Shown: one piece after another, positions 1 to 7,297 of the stretch
Numbering within the stretch: the stretch's first letter is position 1
Layout: the number at the start of each line of letters is the position of its first letter
Assembly: GCA_947632115.1 (NCBI GenBank)
Contig: CANROB010000009.1
Location: 1-50,147, forward strand
From: an uncultured Bacilli bacterium
GTDB lineage: Bacteria > Bacillota_I > Bacilli_A > RF39 > UBA660
DNA: 50,147 bases
Direction of reading: 5' to 3'
Notes under the pieces: generated by a model
What the model saw: only the letters and a program-made list of their open reading frames with translations
What the model was told of the DNA's origin: nothing
The model's database searches: none
Position numbers and translations under genes: made by a program

Positions 1-18
1 TTTCTTCCTTTTAGACAT

Positions 19-76
19 AAAAAAGAACCATTTTTAAAGATTTGATTATCTTCTTTTTATCTTTGGTTCTTTTTTT
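19..76 (-). terminator. Rho-independent terminator after the der operon
   Basis: An AAGAACCA arm (23-30) pairs with TGGTTCTT (64-71), and inner AAAGAT (36-41) pairs with ATCTTT (58-63). On the minus strand the stem runs into a T tract. It lies just past the stop of the gene at 102-554, so it ends the der transcript. The flanking A and T runs would let it work in both directions. Confidence 0.7.
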
Positions 77-101
77 CCTTTTCTTTTTTAAATTCAATAG
101 T

Positions 102-554
102 TTATGGAACACTAACTTCTTTTGCTTTTTTAAGTAATGGATAACCAGTGTTCTCAATTTCTTCTGGGGTAACTACTTTAGAATTTAATGCTTCTTTTAT
201 TGTATAATCCTTTTCTTCTACTAAAACGTGAACACATCCGCTTTGCAAAGAAGGAAAATAATAAATATATTGATCATCTTGATAATATTCATCAATTACC
301 TGCGCTGTAACACTATCGCAACGGTCTACTACCTGAATTTTCTTAGTATCATTTTCTTGAGAACTAGAATTCAATAGACTGCTAGAAGGGTTAGAACTTT
401 CTTCTTTCTTTTCATTAGTGCTAGAAGAAGTATCTTCAGTATTTGGTTTTGAATTTTTCTCCTTACTACTTTGTTCTACAAAGTAAGTCCCTAATATACC
501 GCATACAACCAATAACCCCGTAAAAGCTATCACAATATTTTTACTAATTCTCAC
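102..554 (-). CDS. Membrane-anchored hypothetical protein coupled to der
   Basis: 150-residue protein of unknown function. Residues about 7-26 form one hydrophobic segment, an uncleaved signal anchor or signal peptide with no clear lipobox. A low-complexity linker of about 45 residues rich in Ser, Asn, Glu and Lys follows, then a small extracellular domain with two cysteines (in the VDRCDS and SGCVHV contexts) that could form a disulfide. The start is GTG, and its G is the last base of the TAG stop of der, so translation is probably coupled to der. The terminator at 19-76 follows. The linker-plus-domain layout suggests a cell-surface protein. I recognise no family and assign no function. Confidence 0.75.
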   Translation of the reverse strand: MRISKNIVIAFTGLLVVCGILGTYFVEQSSKEKNSKPNTEDTSSSTNEKKEESSNPSSSLLNSSSQENDTKKIQVVDRCDSVTAQVIDEYYQDDQYIYYFPSLQSGCVHVLVEEKDYTIKEALNSKVVTPEEIENTGYPLLKKAKEVSVP

Positions 555-1867
555 TATTCTTGCTCCCCTTTATTCTTAAATTGTAATACAATTGGTGTTC
601 CTGTAAAATCAAAAGATTCACGGATTTTATTCTCCAAATATCGTTCATAGGAAAAATGAAGTAATCCTTTACTATTTACTTGAATGTTGAATGTTGGTGG
701 GTTAACACCTACTTGCGTACTAAAGTAAATTTTTAATCGTTTTCCCTTATATGATGGTGGTTGATTTAAAGTATAAGCATCCATGATAACATCATTTAAA
801 AGACTCGTCTTAATCTCACGATGACTATTTTCATAAGCTCTTAATACTTCAGGCATCAACGTATGAATTCTCTTTTTTGTCTTAGCAGATAAAAAGACAA
901 TCTCAGCATAAGGCATAAATTGAAAATTGGCTTCAATATCTTTCTTCCACTTTTTCATTTCTGTATCCTTATCCTTGATAACATCCCATTTATTAACCAC
1001 AATGACAAGAGCCTTTCCTGCCTCTATCGCATAACCTGCAATATGTTTATCATGCTCAACAATGCCTTCCTCTGCATTTAAAACAAGGCAACAAACATCA
1101 GAACGGTCAATCGCTTTCATACTTCTTAAAAGACTATACTTTTCAATACTCTCATAGACTCTTCCTTTTTTACGCATACCAGCAGTATCAATCACAACAT
1201 AATCTTCTCCATGATACGTAAATACGGTATCAATCGCGTCACGGGTAGTTCCTGCAATATCACTAACAATAACACGTTCTTCATTTAACAAGGCATTTAC
1301 TAGACTACTTTTACCAACATTTGGTCTTCCAATAATAGAAAATTTAATTAGATTTTGATACTCTTCTTCATAAGGGGTAAAGTCTTTTACAACTTCTTCT
1401 AATAATTCTATAAACCCTAAATTATGTTCCCCACTTACTTGAAAATAGTTGTCAAATCCTAGTTCATAAAATTCATATTTGGTATCTTCAATACGACTGC
1501 TATCACATTTATTAATGGCAACAATAACTTTTCGATTAGATTTTAAAAGCATATCACGAACCGCAAAATCATTTGCCGTTAATCCTTCTTTTCCATCTAC
1601 GACAAAGATAATCACATCTGCCTCATCAATGGCAAGACGGGCTTGTTCTTTGATTTCTTCATTGAAATCGCTATTTTCTAAGTCAATTCCTCCTGTATCT
1701 ACAAGGTGAAAATGATAGTTTTTATATTCCACATTTCCATAAATCCGATCACGAGTAATTCCTGGAGTATCTTCAATAATAGATACCTTTTTTCCCACTA
1801 AACGATTGAAGATGGTACTCTTTCCAACGTTTGGTCTTCCAACTAAAGCAACAACTGGTTTTTTCAT
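554..1867 (-). CDS. der: Ribosome-assembly GTPase Der (EngA)
   Basis: Double-GTPase needed for 50S subunit maturation. Two tandem G domains are visible: GRPNVGKS at residues 10-17 with DTGG near 57 and NKCD near 119, then a second GRPNVGKS near 183 with DTAG and NKWD. A C-terminal KH-like domain ends the protein. The length of 437 residues is normal for the family. The ATG has an upstream GAGGGGAT Shine-Dalgarno at good spacing, and an extended -10 lies at 1891-1899. The gene downstream overlaps by one base. The identification is secure. Confidence 0.97.
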   Translation of the reverse strand: MKKPVVALVGRPNVGKSTIFNRLVGKKVSIIEDTPGITRDRIYGNVEYKNYHFHLVDTGGIDLENSDFNEEIKEQARLAIDEADVIIFVVDGKEGLTANDFAVRDMLLKSNRKVIVAINKCDSSRIEDTKYEFYELGFDNYFQVSGEHNLGFIELLEEVVKDFTPYEEEYQNLIKFSIIGRPNVGKSSLVNALLNEERVIVSDIAGTTRDAIDTVFTYHGEDYVVIDTAGMRKKGRVYESIEKYSLLRSMKAIDRSDVCCLVLNAEEGIVEHDKHIAGYAIEAGKALVIVVNKWDVIKDKDTEMKKWKKDIEANFQFMPYAEIVFLSAKTKKRIHTLMPEVLRAYENSHREIKTSLLNDVIMDAYTLNQPPSYKGKRLKIYFSTQVGVNPPTFNIQVNSKGLLHFSYERYLENKIRESFDFTGTPIVLQFKNKGEQE

Positions 1868-1890
1868 GAGTATCCCCTCTTTCCTCCTGT

Positions 1891-1899
1891 ATTATAACA
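1891..1899 (-). promoter_or_regulatory. Extended -10 promoter for der
   Basis: On the minus strand TG-T-TATAAT lies about 25 bases before the der ATG. No good -35 is visible at 17 bases, which fits an extended -10 promoter. Confidence 0.55.
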
Positions 1900-1922
1900 T
1901 GTTTTTCACCTTTTTCCTAGAC

Positions 1923-1949
1923 AAAAAAAGTTCAATCTAGTTGAACTTT
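1923..1949 (-). terminator. Terminator of prepilin gene 1
   Basis: Stem AAAGTTCAA (1927-1935) with TTGAACTTT (1941-1949), a 5-base loop, and a T run on the minus strand directly after the stop codon of the gene at 1950. Confidence 0.85.
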
Positions 1950-2426
1950 CTATTCTGTTATTCTAACAGCTGCTCCCTTTGTCGTAGCAATGACATTTCC
2001 TTCTTGGTCTTTTCCATTATTAGGATTATCATAGAAACGAAATTGAATAGTACTACCACTAACAGAGCATCCCTCTAATTGTAAAAATCCCGTTTCATCG
2101 TCATAATTTACTACTTCACAGTGAACTTGACTACCACTATAACTAACAGGCTTTTCAATATATCCTGTCTGTCCTTGTAATCCTACTTTAGCAATCTGCC
2201 CATCATCAGAAACAATAACATCTCCACCCATATAATCTGGATCTGACATAGCAGAAGTAATGGCTTGAGCAACTCCAGCAGCATATCCCTCTACTGATCT
2301 AGCCATTGATGACTCTCTAGAATTTTGAATAATTCCTAAAATAATAGGAGATGCAATTAAAGCAATAACTGCTAAAATAACAATAACAGCTAATAGTTCT
2401 ATTAGTGTAAACCCTTTCTTATTCAT
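1950..2426 (-). CDS. Type IV prepilin-like protein, divergent copy 1
   Basis: 158-residue protein with a class III (type IV pilin) signal. A short basic leader MNKKG is followed by FTLIELLAVIVIL, with Gly at -1 and Glu at +5 for prepilin peptidase cleavage and N-methylation. The hydrophobic helix (about residues 6-32) and the following RESSMARSVE segment match the other four copies, but the C-terminal half is diverged. Two cysteines (in HCEVV and EGCSV) sit where the other copies have theirs and probably form a disulfide. It is monocistronic, with its own promoter at 2455-2483 and terminator at 1923-1949. It may be a pilin or pseudopilin. No pilus assembly ATPase, platform protein or peptidase gene lies in this window. 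Confidence 0.85.
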   Translation of the reverse strand: MNKKGFTLIELLAVIVILAVIALIASPIILGIIQNSRESSMARSVEGYAAGVAQAITSAMSDPDYMGGDVIVSDDGQIAKVGLQGQTGYIEKPVSYSGSQVHCEVVNYDDETGFLQLEGCSVSGSTIQFRFYDNPNNGKDQEGNVIATTKGAAVRITE

Positions 2427-2454
2427 TTACTTCACTACCCTTCTACTATCTATT

Positions 2455-2483
2455 ATCGTATCATAAATTATAATTTGGGTCAA
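2455..2483 (-). promoter_or_regulatory. Promoter of prepilin gene 1
   Basis: Minus-strand TTGACC (2478-2483), 17-base spacer, TACGAT (2455-2460), with TGA just before the -10. Confidence 0.75.
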
Positions 2484-2496
2484 TTTCTTACAAAAG

Positions 2497-2526
2497 AAAA
2501 GTTCAACTTTCAATCGTTGAACTTTT
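2497..2526 (-). terminator. Terminator of prepilin gene 2
   Basis: AAAAGTTCAAC (2497-2507) pairs with GTTGAACTTTT (2516-2526). It follows the stop of the gene at 2530 and is the same hairpin as in units 3 and 5. Confidence 0.85.
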
Positions 2527-2529
2527 TCT

Positions 2530-2985
2530 CTATTCAGAAGCTTCTTTTACAGCTGCTCCATTTGTTCCAGTTCCTGGAGTATTATCATACTTGAAAGTTA
2601 CTGATTCGGTTCCTCCTACTGAACATCCTGTCATTGTTAAATATCCTGTTTTTACATCATACTTAATAGACTTACAAACTACTTTACTTCCGCTATATGA
2701 TGGCTCTTTTGTAACTGCTGTTCCATTAGCTCCTGTTGCTGTGGCTACACCTGTCTCTGTATCTACGGTTACATCTCCTCCACCATAGTTTGTATCATAC
2801 ATAACACTTGTAATTGCTGTATTTACTGCGCTTGCAAAGTTCTCTACTGATCTAGCCATTGATGATTCCCTTGCATTTTGGATAATTCCTAAAATGATTG
2901 GAGAGGCAATCAACGCAATGATAGCTAAGATTACGATTACAGCTAATAACTCGATTAACGTAAATCCTTTTGTATTTGTTTTCAT
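2530..2985 (-). CDS. Type IV prepilin-like protein, copy 2
   Basis: 151 residues. Leader MKTNTKG is followed by FTLIELLAVIVILAI, a class III signal with cleavage expected after Gly7. Residues 1-74 are identical to copies 3-5 and end in GGGDVTV. A loop specific to each copy follows (here with TETGVATATGANG), then the shared KEPSYSGSKV, a Cys in VCKSI, a Cys in TGCSVGG and the tail TFKYDNTP. The two cysteines probably form a C-terminal disulfide as in type IV pilins. ATG preceded by GGTGGTGAATT. Monocistronic, with promoter 3019-3047 and terminator 2497-2526. Pilin or pseudopilin; the partner machinery is not in view. Confidence 0.88.
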   Translation of the reverse strand: MKTNTKGFTLIELLAVIVILAIIALIASPIILGIIQNARESSMARSVENFASAVNTAITSVMYDTNYGGGDVTVDTETGVATATGANGTAVTKEPSYSGSKVVCKSIKYDVKTGYLTMTGCSVGGTESVTFKYDNTPGTGTNGAAVKEASE

Positions 2986-3018
2986 AATTCACCACCTTAC
3001 CTTCTCTTATACAACATT

Positions 3019-3047
3019 ATCATACCACATTTTTTTTTGTTCGACAA
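3019..3047 (-). promoter_or_regulatory. Promoter of prepilin gene 2
   Basis: TTGTCG (3042-3047), 17-base spacer, TATGAT (3019-3024), extended by TGG. Confidence 0.75.
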
Positions 3048-3092
3048 CTTTTCTTTCGACATTTTTTTCTATTTGACAACTTTAATTAGCAC

Positions 3093-3126
3093 AAAAAAGT
3101 TCAACTTTCAATCGTTGAACTTTTTT
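3093..3126 (-). terminator. Terminator of prepilin gene 3
   Basis: Same GTTCAAC/GTTGAAC hairpin as unit 2, with longer A and T flanks. It touches the stop codon at 3127. Confidence 0.85.
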
Positions 3127-3585
3127 CTATTCAGAAGCTTCTTTTACGGCAGCTCCATTTGTTCCTGTTTTTGGAGTATTATCATATTTGAAAGTTACTG
3201 ATTCGGTTCCTCCTACTGAACATCCTGACATTTTCAAATATCCTGTTTTTACATCATACTCAATAGACGTACAGGTTACTTTACTTCCGCTGTATGATGG
3301 TTCTTTTTCTACAGTAGTACCTTCAGCTGCTCCAGCTGCAGTTGCCTTTCCTGTATTTTTATCTACTGTTACATCGCCACCACCATAGTTAGTATCATAC
3401 ATAACACTAGTAATTGCGGTGTTTACTGCACTTGCAAAGTTCTCTACTGATCTAGCCATTGATGACTCCCTTGCATTTTGGATAATTCCTAAAATGATTG
3501 GAGAGGCAATCAAGGCGATAATCGCTAAGATTACGATTACGGCTAATAACTCGATTAATGTAAATCCTTTCGTATTTGTCTTCAT
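3127..3585 (-). CDS. Type IV prepilin-like protein, copy 3
   Basis: 152 residues. It has the same 74-residue N-terminal part as copies 2, 4 and 5, including the class III signal. The variable loop reads DKNTGKATAAGAAEGTTVE, followed by KEPSYSGSKV, the two cysteines (VTCTS and SGCSV) and the TFKYDNTP tail. It ends KEASE like copy 2, whereas copies 4 and 5 end KETA. Own promoter (3617-3645) and terminator (3093-3126). Probably a major or minor pilin variant. The function of carrying several variants is unknown. Confidence 0.88.
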   Translation of the reverse strand: MKTNTKGFTLIELLAVIVILAIIALIASPIILGIIQNARESSMARSVENFASAVNTAITSVMYDTNYGGGDVTVDKNTGKATAAGAAEGTTVEKEPSYSGSKVTCTSIEYDVKTGYLKMSGCSVGGTESVTFKYDNTPKTGTNGAAVKEASE

Positions 3586-3616
3586 AACTCACCACCTTAT
3601 CTTCTTATACACTACC

Positions 3617-3645
3617 ATCATATCACAAATTTTTTTATTCGACAA
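3617..3645 (-). promoter_or_regulatory. Promoter of prepilin gene 3
   Basis: TTGTCG (3640-3645), 17-base spacer, TATGAT (3617-3622), extended by TGA. Confidence 0.75.
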
Positions 3646-3676
3646 CTTTTCTTTCGACATTTTTCTATTTGATTAC

Positions 3677-3711
3677 AAAAAAATTCAACTTTAAATTGTT
3701 GAACTTTTTTC
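3677..3711 (-). terminator. Terminator of prepilin gene 4 (variant hairpin)
   Basis: TTCAAC (3684-3689) pairs with GTTGAA (3698-3703), with A/T-rich flanks and a minus-strand T run. One arm has lost the G that the other units have, leaving a mismatch. Confidence 0.75.
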
Positions 3712-3719
3712 TTTTAAAT

Positions 3720-4175
3720 TTAAGCAGTCTCTTTTACAGCTGCCCCATTTGTTCCTGTTGTTGGAGTATTATCATATTTGAAAGTTACTGATTTTGTTCC
3801 TCCTACTGAACATCCTTCCATTTTCAAATATCCTGTTTTTACATCATAATTAATAGACGTACAAGTTACTTTGCTTCCGCTGTATGATGGTTCTTTTGTA
3901 ACAGTAGACGTTCCATCAGAAGCAGTAGCAGTAGCTACACCTGTCTCTGTATTTACAGTTACATCTCCTCCGCCATAGTTAGTGTCATACATGACACTTG
4001 TAATTGCTGTATTTACTGCACTTGCAAAGTTCTCTACTGATCTTGCCATTGATGATTCTCTTGCATTTTGGATAATTCCTAAAATGATTGGAGAGGCAAT
4101 CAATGCAATGATAGCTAAGATTACGATTACGGCCAATAACTCGATTAACGTAAATCCTTTTGTATTTGTTTTCAT
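3720..4175 (-). CDS. Type IV prepilin-like protein, copy 4
   Basis: 151 residues. The first 74 residues are identical to copies 2, 3 and 5. The variable loop has NTETGVATATASDGTSTVT, then KEPSYSGSKV, cysteines in VTCTS and EGCSV, and a tail ending NGAAVKETA. The class III leader and Glu+5 are intact. Its promoter (4207-4235) differs from those of copies 2 and 3 and resembles that of copy 5, including an inverted repeat over the -10. Monocistronic. Confidence 0.88.
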   Translation of the reverse strand: MKTNTKGFTLIELLAVIVILAIIALIASPIILGIIQNARESSMARSVENFASAVNTAITSVMYDTNYGGGDVTVNTETGVATATASDGTSTVTKEPSYSGSKVTCTSINYDVKTGYLKMEGCSVGGTKSVTFKYDNTPTTGTNGAAVKETA

Positions 4176-4206
4176 AATTCACCACCTTACCTTCTTATAC
4201 GATATA

Positions 4207-4235
4207 ATCGTATCATAATTTTGGCAAGTCCGCAA
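4207..4235 (-). promoter_or_regulatory. Promoter of prepilin gene 4
   Basis: TTGCGG (4230-4235), 17-base spacer, TACGAT (4207-4212), extended by TGA. A palindrome ATACGA-N5-TCGTAT (4197-4213) covers the -10 and the likely start site. Confidence 0.75.
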
Positions 4236-4280
4236 TGGTTCAATCGACATTTTTTTCTACTTGACAGCTTTAATTAGCAC

Positions 4281-4314
4281 AAAAAAGTTCAACTTTCAAT
4301 CGTTGAACTTTTTT
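4281..4314 (-). terminator. Terminator of prepilin gene 5
   Basis: GTTCAAC (4287-4293) pairs with GTTGAAC (4302-4308), flanked by A6 and T6. Identical core to units 2 and 3. Confidence 0.85.
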
Positions 4315-4323
4315 CTTTTAAAT

Positions 4324-4776
4324 TTAAGCAGTCTCTTTTACAGCTGCCCCATTTGTTCCTGTTGTTGGAGTATTATCATATTTGAAAGTTACTGATTTTG
4401 TTCCTCCTACTGAACATCCTGTCATTTTTAAATATCCTGTTTTTACATCATACTCAATAGACGTACAGGTTACTTTACTTCCACTGTATGATGGTTCTTT
4501 TGTAACTTCATTTCCATCAGCTCCAGCAGCTTTTGCAGTACCATTACTTGTATCTACAGTTACATCTCCTCCGCCATAGTTAGTGTCATACATAACACTG
4601 GTAATTGCAGTATTTACTGCACTTGCAAAGTTTTCTACTGATCTAGCCATAGATGACTCTCTTGCATTTTGGATAATTCCTAAAATGATTGGAGATGCAA
4701 TTAATGCGATAATCGCTAAGATTACGATTACGGCTAATAACTCGATTAATGTAAATCCTTTTGTATTTGTCTTCAT
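4324..4776 (-). CDS. Type IV prepilin-like protein, copy 5
   Basis: 150 residues. It shares the invariant 74-residue N-terminal part, with class III signal MKTNTKG and FTLIEL. The variable loop is DTSNGTAKAAGADGNEVT, then KEPSYSGSKV, cysteines in VTCTS and TGCSV, and the KETA tail. It is the first unit of the array in transcription order. gpr, just upstream, has no visible terminator, so some read-through from gpr is possible in addition to its own promoter at 4810-4838. Confidence 0.88.
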   Translation of the reverse strand: MKTNTKGFTLIELLAVIVILAIIALIASPIILGIIQNARESSMARSVENFASAVNTAITSVMYDTNYGGGDVTVDTSNGTAKAAGADGNEVTKEPSYSGSKVTCTSIEYDVKTGYLKMTGCSVGGTKSVTFKYDNTPTTGTNGAAVKETA

Positions 4777-4809
4777 TCACTCACCACCTTTACCTTCTTA
4801 TACGATATA

Positions 4810-4838
4810 ATCGTATCATAATTTTGGTAAGTTCGCAA
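4810..4838 (-). promoter_or_regulatory. Promoter of prepilin gene 5
   Basis: TTGCGA (4833-4838), 17-base spacer, TACGAT (4810-4815), TGA extension. The same ATACGA-N5-TCGTAT palindrome as in unit 4 lies at 4800-4816. Confidence 0.75.
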
Positions 4839-4869
4839 TGATTCAATCGACATTTTTTTCTATTTGACG

Positions 4870-5880
4870 TTAACGATTATGAAAAACTTTATTAAGAGAA
4901 AGGGAAAGTAATTTACTTAATTCTTCTATTACAAAATCAATTTCTTTCGTAGTCACCATAAAGTTATATCCAATAGGACTTAATACTTCGTAGATAAGTT
5001 TCTTTGTTTCTTCTTCATTTAAGGTTCCTAGTAAGCCTAATAATTTTTCTTTTTCTTCTTTAGAAATCGTATTGTCTTCTTTTAAGTAATTTACATTCAT
5101 CATCAATTTATATTTTGGACTATCCATATGCTTTTTCATATAGACATAGTGTTTTGCAAGAAAAGAAATCGTATCACTTACAATTGTAACAGCATCTACA
5201 ACAGTAGGTACACCAATAGCAATCACAGGAATTCCTAGTAATTCTTTACTAATTTCTTTTCTACTATTTCCTACTCCACTTCCTGGATGAATTCCAGTAT
5301 CCGTCATTTGAATTGTTTTTTGAAGTCGATTAATAGAAGTGCTTGCTAAAGAGTCAATAGCAACAATCATCGTAGGGTGTAATAACTCAATCACTTTTGC
5401 AAGTAAATCACTTGTTTCCATTCCTGTTTTTCCCATCACACTAGGAGTAAAAACAGAAATTCTTTGATAAGTAGGATCTGCTATTCCTAGTTCATATAAA
5501 TGATTGGTAACAATAATATCTTCTACGGTTTTAGGGCCTAAAGCGTCTGGTGTCGAGTTCTCATTACCTAGTCCAATTACTAAAACGTGATCTTGCTTTG
5601 ATTTAGGACGAATCATTTTCTTCAATTCTTTTATACAAACCTGTAAAACTTTTTTACGATTTTCTTCATCCGTAATGTCTTCAAATTCAATGGTAATATA
5701 TTTTCCTGGTTTTTTACCAATCGTAGAGCTTCCTTTTCTTCCTACAATAACGGAAGTAACCGTAATATCCTCTATTTGTTTTTCGTTGATACGTACACCT
5801 TTAATCGATGTTTTTCCGGAAACCGAATCGATTGCTAAATCGGTGCGTAAAGAATACTTACTTAAATCGATTTCATGCAT
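4870..5880 (-). CDS. gpr: Germination protease GPR
   Basis: Endopeptidase that degrades small acid-soluble proteins (SASPs) when spores germinate. It is made in the forespore as a zymogen. The N-terminus keeps the proGPR pattern: a short propeptide, then RTDLAID (residues 12-18), where autoprocessing would occur between D14 and L15 at a SASP-like site. Conserved blocks include GLGNENSTPDALGP and AIDSLASTS, each with an Asp expected at the active site, and TGIHPGSGVGN. 336 residues, close to the usual length. The ATG has a GGTGAT Shine-Dalgarno. It is divergent from rpsT. Strong evidence for a sporulating organism. Confidence 0.96.
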   Translation of the reverse strand: MHEIDLSKYSLRTDLAIDSVSGKTSIKGVRINEKQIEDITVTSVIVGRKGSSTIGKKPGKYITIEFEDITDEENRKKVLQVCIKELKKMIRPKSKQDHVLVIGLGNENSTPDALGPKTVEDIIVTNHLYELGIADPTYQRISVFTPSVMGKTGMETSDLLAKVIELLHPTMIVAIDSLASTSINRLQKTIQMTDTGIHPGSGVGNSRKEISKELLGIPVIAIGVPTVVDAVTIVSDTISFLAKHYVYMKKHMDSPKYKLMMNVNYLKEDNTISKEEKEKLLGLLGTLNEEETKKLIYEVLSPIGYNFMVTTKEIDFVIEELSKLLSLSLNKVFHNR

Positions 5881-5921
5881 ATCATCACCACTAATATTTT
5901 TAACAAAATATGGTATTTTAT

Positions 5922-5950
5922 TTGCTTTTTTTAGGGAAGTTTGCTAAAAT
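5922..5950 (+). promoter_or_regulatory. Promoter of rpsT
   Basis: TTGCTT (5922-5927), 17-base spacer, TAAAAT (5945-5950), about 33 bases before the ATG. Confidence 0.75.
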
Positions 5951-5982
5951 AGGTGTGTATGTGAGCCAGGGAGGTGAATAAT

Positions 5983-6246
5983 ATGCCAAACATGAAGAAT
6001 GCCGAAAAAAGAATTTTAGTAAATGCTAAAAAAGAAGTAACAAATAATAATTATGATGCTAGTATGAAAACCGCTATGAAAAATGTAGAAAGAGCTGTTG
6101 CTAGCAAAGATAAAGAAAAAGCCAAAGAGAATTTAAAAGTCGCAGTAAAAGCTATTGATAAAGCTACGAAAAGTGGAGTTAGTAGTAAAAATAAAAGCGC
6201 TAGAAATAAATCACGCTTAACAAAAAAAGTAAACGAAATGGAGTAA
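5983..6246 (+). CDS. rpsT: 30S ribosomal protein S20
   Basis: Binds 16S rRNA early in 30S assembly. The protein starts MPNMKNAEKRILVNAKK and is Lys/Ala-rich throughout, typical of S20, at 87 residues. A GTG nine bases upstream is in frame but lies inside the Shine-Dalgarno GGAGGTG (5970-5976), so the ATG at 5983 is the start. Monocistronic, between its promoter (5922-5950) and a small terminator overlapping the stop codon. Confidence 0.95.
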   Translation: MPNMKNAEKRILVNAKKEVTNNNYDASMKTAMKNVERAVASKDKEKAKENLKVAVKAIDKATKSGVSSKNKSARNKSRLTKKVNEME

Positions 6247-6260
6247 TAAACTCCTTTTTT
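6240..6260 (+). terminator. Short terminator of rpsT
   Basis: GGAGT (6240-6244) pairs with ACTCC (6250-6254) across an AATAA loop, followed by six T. The stem begins inside the last codons, so the hairpin contains the stop codon. Confidence 0.6.
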
Positions 6261-6295
6261 ATTTCTTTTTATGATAAAATAGAAATGGTGAAAAT

Positions 6296-7249
6296 ATGAA
6301 ACTAAAAAAATGGATTGGAACAGCATTACTTTTCTTATTATTATTTGCGATTATTATTTATCACAATGAAGTTTCTCACTTCATTGTCAAAACAGTTATT
6401 TATCGTAACTATGCCGTAGAAACATTAAAAACCAATAGTTATTCTCAAAGGAAAGATTATCAATTTGTTCAGATTACGGATGACTTTATCGCCAAAGACT
6501 ATCAACATCTATTAAATATCTTCTATACCATTTTAGATAGTGGCGAGACCTCTTTCTATTTCTTTTGTGATGATGAATATAAGAATTGTTTAGCCGATGT
6601 TGATTCGCTAACACCAAATGCCAATAATGCCAATACTTTACTTGATGAAAGCCCACTTGCAGATGTTAATAACTTTGTTCATCCTTACAATAGTTATAGT
6701 GCAATTTCTATTACTCCTAATAACTTTGGAAAAGTAGAAGTCCTTGTTGAAAAACAATATTCCAATGATAAAATTGATTTAGTAAATGCAAAAATAGCAG
6801 AAATTCGTAAAGAAATAGAAAAAGAAAATATGTCAGATGAACAAAAATTGAAAGCTTTCCATGATTATATTATCAATCATACAAAATATGATATTGACCG
6901 AGCAAGTAATATGAATCACCCTGATTTTAAAGATAGTACTACTCACACTGCTTATGGATTAGTGGAAACGAACATGGCTTTATGTGGCGGATATAGTGAT
7001 ATGGTTTCTATCTATCTCCATCAATTAAATATTCCTAATATTAAAGTATCTACTAGTAATCATGTTTGGAATTTAATTTATTTAGATAACTCCTGGAAAC
7101 ATTTAGATGTCACCTGGGATGACCCTGTTACAGATACGGGAGAAGATATTTTAATTGACGATTATTTTCTCGTTACCAAGAAAAGATTAATGGAATTAGA
7201 TTCCGTAGTACATCAATTTAATGAAACCATTTATGCGGAGGCAAAATAA
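6296..7249 (+). CDS. Membrane-anchored transglutaminase-like protein
   Basis: 317 residues with an N-terminal membrane anchor (about residues 7-22) and an extracellular C-terminal transglutaminase-core domain. The Cys-His-Asp triad is visible: C230 in ALCGGYSD, H256 in NHVWNL and D271 in HLDVTWDDP. Members of this superfamily are cysteine proteases or crosslinking enzymes, and the substrate here is unknown. Residues 25-170 have no recognised domain. ATG with a GGTGA Shine-Dalgarno. The gene is alone on the plus strand and ends in a terminator shared with the convergent gene. Confidence 0.85.
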   Translation: MKLKKWIGTALLFLLLFAIIIYHNEVSHFIVKTVIYRNYAVETLKTNSYSQRKDYQFVQITDDFIAKDYQHLLNIFYTILDSGETSFYFFCDDEYKNCLADVDSLTPNANNANTLLDESPLADVNNFVHPYNSYSAISITPNNFGKVEVLVEKQYSNDKIDLVNAKIAEIRKEIEKENMSDEQKLKAFHDYIINHTKYDIDRASNMNHPDFKDSTTHTAYGLVETNMALCGGYSDMVSIYLHQLNIPNIKVSTSNHVWNLIYLDNSWKHLDVTWDDPVTDTGEDILIDDYFLVTKKRLMELDSVVHQFNETIYAEAK

Positions 7250-7284
7250 AAGGAGATTACCCAGTAAAGGGAATCTCCTTTTTA
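7250..7284. terminator. Bidirectional terminator between convergent genes
   Basis: GGAGATT (7252-7258) pairs with AATCTCC (7272-7278), with an A run on one side and a T run on the other. It serves the gene ending at 7249 and the minus-strand gene ending at 7298. Confidence 0.85.
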
Positions 7285-7297
7285 TATACATTTATTT

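Larger units (their letters stand above)
2494..4840 (-). repeat. Tandem array of four near-identical pilin units, about 0.6 kb each
   Basis: Four units each hold a promoter, a Shine-Dalgarno, a prepilin gene and a GTTGAAC-stem terminator. Corresponding stop codons lie at 2530, 3127, 3720 and 4324, giving periods of 597, 593 and 604 bases. The first 74 codons encode identical protein in all four, while a loop of about 20 codons in the middle differs. Units this similar in direct orientation are prone to unequal recombination and gene conversion. Confidence 0.85.

Noticed and set aside
2591..4810. Plus-strand open frames opposite the pilin genes
   Set aside because: They repeat with the same period as the pilin copies, lack Shine-Dalgarno sites, and are the mirror of conserved pilin codons.
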